From Rhodospirillaceae bacterium (GTDB lineage: Bacteria > Pseudomonadota > Alphaproteobacteria > Thalassobaculales > Thalassobaculaceae), in NCBI GenBank assembly GCA_002701455.1, contig NZVJ01000079.1, positions 6,807 through 13,397 on the forward strand: 6,591 nucleotides of DNA, read 5' to 3'. How positions within the stretch are numbered: the stretch's first letter is position 1; each line of letters opens with the position of its first letter. Positions 1 through 5,014 of the stretch are shown one piece after another. A program made the position numbers and the translations under genes. The notes beneath the pieces were generated by a model. That model did no database searches. It saw only the letters and a program-made list of their open reading frames with translations, and had not been told where the DNA came from.

Positions 1-660
1 CTGGTATCAAATCACATTTCATATTTGGATATTTTGGTGATCGGTGGTCAATCCAACATTACTTTCGTTGCAAAAAACGAAGTAGAAAAATGGCCTGTTA
101 TCGGATACTTATCCAAGATTGCAGGCACTATTTTCATCAAAAGGAAACGCTCGGAGACAGCTAAACAAAGAGATGAACTTGAGTGCTTCATTGAGAGCGG
201 CCGGCAAATATGTGTATTTCCCGAAGGAACAAGCTCCGATGGCTCTGAAGTTATACCGTTCAAGAGCTCGTTATTTCAGCCTCTGATTAATTTGTCTAAA
301 TCTCAGACGATCAAGGTACAACCCGTATCAATCTCATATCTGCGCTATAGCGACGGAGGTCCACTGAACCCCGATGATGCTTCATTATTTCCTTGGATAG
401 GGGAAGATACGCTTATTCGCCATCTCTGGCAGGTGTTAAGATTTCCAGGTTTCGGGGTCGATATTACATTTCACGATGCAATCGAGGTAATGAACTTTTC
501 AGATCGAAAAGAACTCGCTTGGAGTTGTTGGGGGGCATCTGCCGATGGAGTTAGGCAACAACGCAAAGCTCTAGCCACTCATCATCACGCCACATTTAAC
601 GAACAAGGGACACGATGGGAAATGACCCCTGATCAATTATCTTTTACCTCCCTAGAATGA
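1..660 (+). CDS. plsC: 1-acyl-glycerol-3-phosphate acyltransferase family (PlsC/OlsA-like), 5' end outside window
   Basis: Membrane-associated O-acyltransferase that transfers a fatty acyl group to a lyso-lipid, classically lysophosphatidic acid to phosphatidic acid. The frame is open from base 1: the first codons read LVSNHISYLD, the catalytic NHx4D motif (His codon 13-15, Asp codon 28-30). The TTG at 25 therefore lies inside the active site and cannot be the true start; the gene begins upstream of the window. Other family blocks follow in order, numbering visible codons: GTIFIKR (about 42-48), FPEGTSS (about 73-79) and VQPVSI (about 106-111). 219 codons are visible; family members usually have about 250-290, so roughly 40-60 N-terminal residues, probably with a membrane segment, are missing. 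It converges on the glycosyltransferase gene. In alphaproteobacteria related proteins (OlsA) acylate lyso-ornithine lipid; the sequence alone does not separate PlsC from OlsA. The family call is secure, the substrate is not. Confidence 0.9.
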   Translation: MVSNHISYLDILVIGGQSNITFVAKNEVEKWPVIGYLSKIAGTIFIKRKRSETAKQRDELECFIESGRQICVFPEGTSSDGSEVIPFKSSLFQPLINLSKSQTIKVQPVSISYLRYSDGGPLNPDDASLFPWIGEDTLIRHLWQVLRFPGFGVDITFHDAIEVMNFSDRKELAWSCWGASADGVRQQRKALATHHHATFNEQGTRWEMTPDQLSFTSLE

Positions 661-728
661 ATCACATCTTCTTTGAAAACATAGCGACTTAAAAGTAGCA
701 ATAACGTCTGGGTATTGGGGCCTCTGGT

Positions 729-830
729 TTAGGCACGTTCATACCAGTTTTTTGTCCGGTTAACGATGCGAACAACTGAGAGCATCAACGGCACCTCGAC
801 TAAAACACCCACAACGGTCGCCAATGCAGC
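729..830 (-). pseudogene. 3'-end remnant of an ACR3-type arsenite efflux transporter gene
   Basis: The minus-strand frame ending in TAA at 729-731 encodes a hydrophobic tail, ALATVVGVLVEVPLMLSVV, followed by RIVNRTKNWYERA. This closely resembles the last transmembrane helix and C-terminus of ACR3-family arsenite permeases, which commonly read SGAALATVVGVLVEVP then MLSVV. Only about 34 residues are recognisable. The residues before them (SAGGVREVLF) do not match the family's helix lead-in, and further upstream the frame runs into the 3' end of the glycosyltransferase gene in a different frame. The rest of a transporter of roughly 350 residues is absent. It is most likely a decayed leftover of a gene once downstream of agt. 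The alternative is a short chance or new membrane peptide. Recognition is from memory of the family, without a search. Confidence 0.5.
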
Positions 831-882
831 AAATAAAACCTCACGCACGCCGCCTGCGGAAGTTAAGGAGCCGTAAAACCTG

Positions 883-1878
883 TCAGAAGACTGTAAGATT
901 GCTCTCAAATTGGGCGATGCTATTGTCCCATGAAAATTTGGATGCATGTTCGCGACATATCGATGGTGGCACGACCAGGGCTCGAGCAACAGCACTTTTC
1001 AGATTTTCATCCAAGATACCCGCAGGTGACCCGTTTATAACATCCAATGGACCCGGAACGGGATAGGCAGCGACAGGAACCCCACTTGCTAGTGCTTCAA
1101 GTAAAACCAGGCCAAAGGTATCTGTCCGGCTAGGAAACACAAAAACATCGGCGGCGGCAACATATTGAGCTAATTCTTCACCTTCTCTCACCCCAGCAAA
1201 AACAACGTCGGGGTATTTTTTTCGAAGCACCTTGAGCGCTGGACCATCTCCAACAACATATTTGGTTCCCGGAATATCTAATGACAGAAAATCCTCGATA
1301 TTTTTTTCCACAGAGACGCGACCGACAAAAAGGCTAATCGGTCGTGGGTCAGACAAGAAATCTTTATTCCGCGGCTTGAATAAATCTAGATCGACACCGC
1401 GACTCCAACGGCGGATGTTCTTAAATCCCATAGAGATCAATTCGTCTTCGATCGTTTGAGTGGCAACCATGACGCTTTGCGATCGGCCATGGAACCACTG
1501 CATCACCGCATATGAAATAGACAGCGACAATCTAGTGCGAGCATGAATATATTCTGGGAACCGAGTATGATAGGCCGTGGTGAAAGGCAGGTTCTTCTTT
1601 ACACAATACCGCCTCGCCGCCATTCCCAAGGGGCCTTCTGTTGCAATATGAATTGCGCAGGGTCTAAAGTTTTCAATGATACTTCCGATTTTACGACCGG
1701 GAAATAAAGCTAATCTAATTTCGGGATAGGTTGGGCAAGGTACGGTTTTAAACAAATCCGGCGTAATTAATCTTACCTCCCAATCTTTGGCCCGCAATCC
1801 TGCGGTAAGTGTTTCTAACGTTCGTACAACACCATTAACTTGAGGACGCCAGGCGTCTGAAACAATTACGAGTCGCAA
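883..1878 (-). CDS. agt: GT4-family glycosyltransferase, Agt-like (diacylglycerol glycosyltransferase)
   Basis: Predicted GT-B fold retaining glycosyltransferase, 331 residues, complete. The N-terminal domain starts with MRLVIVSDAWRPQVNGVVRT, with the sugar-nucleotide transferase signature PQVNGVVRT; YHTRFPEY lies at about 103-110. The donor-binding C-terminal domain carries GRVSVEKN (about 186-193), VVGDGP (about 208-213) and SRTDTFGLVLLEALASGVPV (250-269). The usual EX7E pair appears as Asp253-X7-Glu261, a variant common in SQD2/MgtA-like GT4 proteins. Translation starts at a TTG (1876-1878) preceded by GAGG seven bases upstream, inside the 3' end of plcP; the 13-bp overlap implies coupled translation. 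Next to a PlcP homologue this matches the plcP-agt pair of marine and soil alphaproteobacteria, in which Agt puts a hexose or glucuronic acid on DAG to make phosphorus-free glycolipids during phosphate starvation. The acceptor is inferred from context; another GDP- or UDP-sugar lipid acceptor is possible. Confidence 0.85.
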   Translation of the reverse strand: MRLVIVSDAWRPQVNGVVRTLETLTAGLRAKDWEVRLITPDLFKTVPCPTYPEIRLALFPGRKIGSIIENFRPCAIHIATEGPLGMAARRYCVKKNLPFTTAYHTRFPEYIHARTRLSLSISYAVMQWFHGRSQSVMVATQTIEDELISMGFKNIRRWSRGVDLDLFKPRNKDFLSDPRPISLFVGRVSVEKNIEDFLSLDIPGTKYVVGDGPALKVLRKKYPDVVFAGVREGEELAQYVAAADVFVFPSRTDTFGLVLLEALASGVPVAAYPVPGPLDVINGSPAGILDENLKSAVARALVVPPSICREHASKFSWDNSIAQFESNLTVF

Positions 1879-2660
1879 ATCTCTGCCTCACTCTTTTGCT
1901 GATGAGCGATCTGAGACCAGTTGAGTATTTCAAATCGGCCATCGAAATGTTCGACGAGTGCCGTACAACTTTCGACCCAATCGCCGTCATTCATGTAAAG
2001 CACACCATCATAGTCACGAATTTCAGCTGTATGGATGTGCCCACAAATAACACCATCCATGCCTTTGCTCCGGGCGGCATTGACTACGGCATTTTCAAAG
2101 CTGCTGATATATTTGACAGCGTTTTTAACCCGGTGTTTGAGATAAGCCGACAAAGACCAATACGGCAATCCGAAAAATCGACGCATCCGGTTGAGCCAAT
2201 GATTTAAAAAAAGTGCAAAGATATAGGCATGGTCACCTATAAAGGCGAGCCATTTGGCATAGAGCACAATGCCATCAAATTGATCGCCATGAAGGACCAG
2301 AAATTTTTTACCATCTACAGCATGATGGATGGTTTCATTCAACACTGAGACGTTACCGAAACGATAGTCGGTAAAATCCCGAAAGTTTTCATCGTGATTG
2401 CCAGGGATATAGGTGAGTCTTGTCCCTTTGCGTGCTTTTCGCAATAATTTTTGAATGACATCATTGTGGTGTTGGTCCCAATGCCAACTTCGTTTCATGC
2501 GCCATCCATCGATGATGTCTCCGACGAGATATAAATGTTTTGATTCTGTATTTTTTAGAAAATCTAGCAGCATCTCCGTTTGACTACCCTTCGTCCCTAA
2601 ATGGATATCGGAGATGAAAATAGTGCGATATTCTAAAACGGGTTTTGTCGCAATATCCAT
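1866..2660 (-). CDS. plcP: PlcP-type phospholipase C (calcineurin-like metallophosphoesterase, LpxH-like)
   Basis: A 264-residue binuclear metallophosphoesterase. All five metal-ligand blocks are present: SDIHLGT (Asp18, His20), VGDIIDGW (Asp48), PGNHDE (Asn88, His89), VLHGDQFD (His124) and CGHIHTAE (His207, His209). The family is often annotated UDP-2,3-diacylglucosamine pyrophosphatase because it resembles LpxH. In alphaproteobacteria that lipid A step is normally done by LpxI, and LpxH-like proteins of this length match PlcP of Sinorhizobium meliloti, which removes the headgroup of phosphatidylcholine and other phospholipids to give DAG when phosphate is scarce. The ATG at 2658-2660 is the first usable start because an in-frame TAG lies at 2670-2672; a minimal AGG Shine-Dalgarno sits 8 bases upstream. 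It is first in an operon with agt, and a Pho-box-like promoter precedes it. PlcP function is inferred from family plus neighbour; LpxH activity is the main alternative. Confidence 0.85.
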   Translation of the reverse strand: MDIATKPVLEYRTIFISDIHLGTKGSQTEMLLDFLKNTESKHLYLVGDIIDGWRMKRSWHWDQHHNDVIQKLLRKARKGTRLTYIPGNHDENFRDFTDYRFGNVSVLNETIHHAVDGKKFLVLHGDQFDGIVLYAKWLAFIGDHAYIFALFLNHWLNRMRRFFGLPYWSLSAYLKHRVKNAVKYISSFENAVVNAARSKGMDGVICGHIHTAEIRDYDGVLYMNDGDWVESCTALVEHFDGRFEILNWSQIAHQQKSEAEICDS

Positions 2661-2704
2661 GATGCCAGCCTAAATAGCCCTCAAGTACAGTAAATCTAAG
2701 GCCA

Positions 2705-2710
2705 ACTATA
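2705..2710 (-). promoter_or_regulatory. Candidate -10 element of the plcP promoter
   Basis: On the minus strand these bases read TATAGT, five of six matches to TATAAT. They lie 9 nt downstream of the Pho-box-like site and about 45 nt upstream of the plcP ATG, which would give a leader of roughly 37 nt. No recognisable TTGACA lies 16-18 nt upstream; that position is occupied by the Pho-box-like site, as expected of an activator-dependent promoter. The transcription start itself is inferred. Confidence 0.5.
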
Positions 2711-2719
2711 AGAATGTTT

Positions 2720-2737
2720 ATTGCAGATTTATGACCG
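2720..2737 (-). promoter_or_regulatory. Pho-box-like site (putative PhoB operator) for plcP-agt
   Basis: On the minus strand the bases read CGGTCATAAATCTGCAAT. Against the PhoB consensus CTGTCAT-N4-CTGTCAT the half-sites match 6/7 and 5/7, and the AAAT spacer is also typical. It is followed after 9 nt by TATAGT, close to the arrangement in the E. coli phoA promoter (10 nt to TATAGT). It reads toward plcP, a gene expected to belong to the Pho regulon. The match is by eye; no matrix score was computed. Confidence 0.55.
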
Positions 2738-2750
2738 TTTCACCGTATTG

Positions 2751-2771
2751 CGCGAAAAGTGGGTTTTCGCG
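2751..2771. repeat. Perfect inverted repeat, CGCGAAAA / TTTTCGCG arms, 5-nt loop
   Basis: The arms 2751-2758 and 2764-2771 are exact reverse complements around a GTGGG loop. The element lies between the divergent promoters, upstream of both genes, so it is unlikely to be a terminator of either. Short GCGCGAAAAGTGG...TTTTCGCG palindromes of this general look occur as dispersed intergenic repeats in several alphaproteobacterial genomes, so it may be a copy of such a family or a DNA-level regulatory or insulating hairpin. Only one copy was seen in this window. Confidence 0.5.
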
Positions 2772-2795
2772 GCATCTTTTCATAAAACCACCATT

Positions 2796-2810
2796 AAAGT
2801 GTAACACTTT
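2796..2810. promoter_or_regulatory. Perfect 15-bp palindrome, candidate operator upstream of the lipid kinase gene
   Basis: AAAGTGTAACACTTT has 7-bp arms around a single central base at 2803. It lies 63 bp upstream of the kinase start and abuts a TTGAAA (2810-2815) that could serve as a -35, although I found no well-spaced -10 for it. Symmetry and position suggest a dimeric repressor or activator site. The regulator is unknown. Confidence 0.4.
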
Positions 2811-2873
2811 TGAAATATTAACAGCGGTATCAAGGGCAGCGCCTAACATCTTGTTCAATAACTAGAAAATCAA

Positions 2874-3761
2874 ATGAAATTTCAGAAAATTCTCATCATT
2901 TACAATCCGACTGCCGGATGGCGCCGCCGTAGAAAGCTGAATGGATTTGTAAATCTGTTGCGATCCAGTGGTTGTTCCGTCTCGGTTTTAGAAACCACAG
3001 CACGTGGAGATGCCGAGCAATTTGCAATGAACTGCGCTGATATGAAAATAGATTGCGTCGTTGCTGCCGGGGGTGACGGAACCATTAACGAAATTATGAA
3101 CGGATTAGCGTGTCACGATATCAACAAACAAATTCCATTAGCCATCTTACCTCTGGGAACGGCAAATGTATTTGCTTTTGAAATTGGGCTGAATTTAAGC
3201 ATAAAAAAATGTGCCGATGTCGTTCGATCCGGCTGTTTGAAAAAAGTTCATTTGGGAACGGTTGATAATCGCCTTTTTATTCAAATGGCCGGTGTCGGCT
3301 TTGATGCCCAAGTTGTCTCGGACGTGTCACCACCGTTAAAACGACGATTTGGAAAACTTGCTTATGTTTGGAAAACCTTAGTGGGATTTTTTAGATATCG
3401 CTTGCCTACTTACACAGTATCAATAGATGGCATCATTCACGGAGCGGCATCAGTGGTGGTTGCTAACGGTCATTTTTATGGCGGTAAGTTTGTCTGCGCA
3501 CCACAAGCGAGTGTATTCGAAGACGATTTAAAAGTTTGTATTTTTAAATCCCAAGGCGGCTGGAACGCTTTTCGATATGCCTTAGGATTGGTTCGCGGAC
3601 GCCTCCCGTATTACCCGGATGTGGAGGTAATATCGGGAAAATACCTCGAAATCGATGGCGACATAAACCAGCCTGCCCAGGCAGACGGAGATATCGTCGC
3701 TAATCTTCCACTTTCGATTGAAGCTGGGAGCGCCACCATAAAGGTCTTGTTGCCAGCCTAG
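2874..3761 (+). CDS. Diacylglycerol kinase-family lipid kinase (DagK/YegS-like)
   Basis: A 295-residue soluble lipid kinase of the DAGK catalytic family. Visible signatures in order: NPTAG near the N-terminus (11-15); the nucleotide-binding GGDGT (66-70) followed by INEIMNGL; LPLGTANVFA (92-101), the family's LPxGTaN block; AGVGFDA (139-145); and a C-terminal QADGD (269-273) corresponding to the family's DGE region. Predicted reaction: ATP-dependent phosphorylation of DAG, or a related lipid such as sphingosine or ceramide, at the membrane surface. The ATG is fixed by an in-frame TAA 13 bases upstream (2859-2861); its Shine-Dalgarno is poor (AGAAAA). It is divergent from plcP across 213 bp, so it could recycle DAG released by PlcP to phosphatidic acid and compete with Agt. 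Length and motifs are complete. The lipid substrate is inferred from context. Confidence 0.88.
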   Translation: MKFQKILIIYNPTAGWRRRRKLNGFVNLLRSSGCSVSVLETTARGDAEQFAMNCADMKIDCVVAAGGDGTINEIMNGLACHDINKQIPLAILPLGTANVFAFEIGLNLSIKKCADVVRSGCLKKVHLGTVDNRLFIQMAGVGFDAQVVSDVSPPLKRRFGKLAYVWKTLVGFFRYRLPTYTVSIDGIIHGAASVVVANGHFYGGKFVCAPQASVFEDDLKVCIFKSQGGWNAFRYALGLVRGRLPYYPDVEVISGKYLEIDGDINQPAQADGDIVANLPLSIEAGSATIKVLLPA

Positions 3762-3901
3762 TCGCCAAACGAAAAAACCTGATACTCAGCGAATTCAGCT
3801 ACAATTGGATCAACCAACTTCCGATGAGGCACTATTTTTTCGGGAAATAACCTTTCAGCAATCCACCACGGCGCTGCCAGACGATCGGCTCTACTTGATT
3901 T
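3758..3901 (-). other. Unassigned minus-strand open frame filling the gap after the NUDIX gene
   Basis: Between the convergent kinase and NUDIX genes the minus strand has a 47-codon stretch without stops, bounded upstream by TAA (3902-3904) and ended by a TAG that overlaps the kinase stop codon. Its composition looks protein-like, for example ADRLAAPWWIAERLFPE followed by KIVPHRKLVDP and a tail ending VFSFGD. It has no ATG and no recognisable ribosome binding site. It may be the C-terminal remnant of a lost gene, or chance. I do not recognise the family, and I saw no clear intrinsic terminator in this gap. Confidence 0.2.
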
Positions 3902-4319
3902 TTATCTCTTTGTAAAACTGGTCAATCAATTTTTTAAGTTGCTTTTCATCGACGATTTTAATGGCCTCTCCAATTGCCATCCACTTCCGTTTGCGGATAT
4001 CCATCTCTGGCCATTTGTCGAGTAAATGGGAAACTTTCATGGGAAACACGGAAACTCGGCAGAAATTTCCGCCTTTCTGAACTGTTTTAACATAACCGTA
4101 ATAGCCAATCGGTTTTTTGGCGGTGTTGCCTTTAATTCCCGCTTCTTCATAAGCTTCCAAAGCGGCAGATTCACGCGGTGATAAATCCTCTTTAACGTGA
4201 CCTTTAGGTAACACCCAACGCTGTGAATCACGCGACGTCACAAGCAATATCTGTAAATTTCCCTTATGCTTGCGATAGGCGAATACTGCAGATTGCTCGA
4301 TGATTTGTTCTTCACCCAT
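3891..4319 (-). CDS. NUDIX hydrolase, DIPP-like
   Basis: A 142-residue single-domain NUDIX protein, predicted to cleave a nucleoside diphosphate linked to another moiety, or a phosphoanhydride in an inositol pyrophosphate or polyphosphate. The NUDIX box spans Gly40-Ile62 (GHVKEDLSPRES then AALEAYEEAGI). The metal-binding Glu55, Glu58 and Glu59 and the terminal Gly61 are intact, but the canonical Arg is Leu54 and the earlier canonical Glu is Leu46. WVLPKGH before the box and GYYGYVK...CRVSVFPMKV...WPE after it match a common alphaproteobacterial subgroup related to diphosphoinositol polyphosphate phosphohydrolases. ATG 4317-4319 is the only start option because an in-frame TAA lies at 4329-4331; the Shine-Dalgarno is poor. 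It is third in an operon, 17 nt after the ParA-like gene, so it probably depends on read-through translation. The substrate is not determinable from sequence. Confidence 0.87.
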   Translation of the reverse strand: MGEEQIIEQSAVFAYRKHKGNLQILLVTSRDSQRWVLPKGHVKEDLSPRESAALEAYEEAGIKGNTAKKPIGYYGYVKTVQKGGNFCRVSVFPMKVSHLLDKWPEMDIRKRKWMAIGEAIKIVDEKQLKKLIDQFYKEIKIK

Positions 4320-4336
4320 ACCTACTACTTAAACAG

Positions 4337-5011
4337 TCAACTTTTTAGTTTCTTTGACTTACCTTTTTTGAGGTCAGGCAATTGGACGGAGGTTTCAATA
4401 TCCCGCACCAGCGGCAGCCATTCCATTTGACGCTCAAACATTGGTTTTGTTTCCAAGTCAAAAACTGTTAAACCCTGGGCCGCCAATTGCGGATAAATAC
4501 TGCGATCACTGATATGATGATTGGCCGGGTGGCCGAGTTTCTCAAGATAATCATCGAGACGGCGCGATGCCACCGAATTGGCTCTATGGCGATTGGATAC
4601 CATCAATACCTTTTTGCGCTTTTTACGGATTCTTTTGATTTCCGCTAGGTCGCGCAGGAAAAGTTTTGTCGCGTATTCATCAAAAATCGACGGCAGGATT
4701 GGTACGACAATAACGTCTGCCTCTTCCGCTACCTGCCGCACCCGCTTACTTTTCAGCGAGGCCGGACAGTCAATTACAATCTGCTGTATCCCTTTGGGAA
4801 CTTTTCCAAAGGATTTGTGCCAATCAGCTAGTTCAATATTTGGGGCCGATTTAGGGCGTTGCTTGATCCAATGGGTCGCACCTCGATGTCGATCCCAATC
4901 TGCCAATGCGGTCTTGAGCCCGGAACTGGCCAAGGCCGCGGCGAGATGCGTCGAGATTGTCGTTTTCCCACAGCCACCTTTTGCATTGATAACACAGATT
5001 TTGCCCGCCAT
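4337..5011 (-). CDS. Orphan ParA/MinD-superfamily ATPase
   Basis: A 224-residue ParA-like P-loop ATPase. The deviant Walker A is KGGCGKTT (11-18), with both the signature Lys11 and the P-loop Lys16. The A' region reads LADWDRHRGATHW (36-48), with Asp38 and Asp40. Walker B is IVIDCPA (78-84, Asp81). A strongly basic patch KRIRKKRKK (126-134) and a lysine-rich C-terminal tail could contact DNA non-specifically. It lacks the N-terminal helix-turn-helix of plasmid type Ia ParA, and no parB or centromere-like repeat lies nearby, so chromosome or plasmid partition is unlikely. Such orphan ParAs (McdA, PpfA and similar) distribute protein or granule cargo over the nucleoid. The ATG lies 3 nt after the CYTH-CHAD stop, with a GGAG Shine-Dalgarno inside that gene's last codons, implying tight coupling. 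The best guess for cargo is the CHAD protein or its polyphosphate; this is inference. Confidence 0.87.
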   Translation of the reverse strand: MAGKICVINAKGGCGKTTISTHLAAALASSGLKTALADWDRHRGATHWIKQRPKSAPNIELADWHKSFGKVPKGIQQIVIDCPASLKSKRVRQVAEEADVIVVPILPSIFDEYATKLFLRDLAEIKRIRKKRKKVLMVSNRHRANSVASRRLDDYLEKLGHPANHHISDRSIYPQLAAQGLTVFDLETKPMFERQMEWLPLVRDIETSVQLPDLKKGKSKKLKS

Positions 5012-5014
5012 AAA

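Noticed and set aside
25..27. TTG as start codon of the acyltransferase
   Set aside because: The codons before it encode the catalytic NH of the NHx4D motif, so the reading frame continues beyond the left edge of the window.
729..995. Intact 88-residue minus-strand membrane protein
   Set aside because: Its N-terminal 37 residues would come from an alternative frame of the glycosyltransferase gene; only the ACR3-like tail looks meaningful, so it is treated as a remnant.
1101..1128. Loss of a catalytic Glu in the glycosyltransferase EX7E motif (Asp253)
   Set aside because: The D-X7-E form within TDTFGLVLLEA is usual in this GT4 subgroup, so it is not evidence of inactivity.
1866..2660. LpxH, UDP-2,3-diacylglucosamine pyrophosphatase of lipid A synthesis
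   Set aside because: Alphaproteobacteria normally use LpxI for this step, and the overlap with an Agt-like gene and the Pho-box-like promoter fit PlcP better. Not fully excluded.
3762..3890. Bidirectional intrinsic terminator between the kinase and NUDIX genes
   Set aside because: Only tiny stems such as CTGA-TAC-TCAG are visible; no G+C-rich stem is followed by a U-run in either direction.
4337..5011. ParAB-type chromosome or plasmid partition locus
   Set aside because: No ParB gene, no parS-like repeats and no helix-turn-helix domain on the ATPase; the neighbours are CHAD and NUDIX genes.
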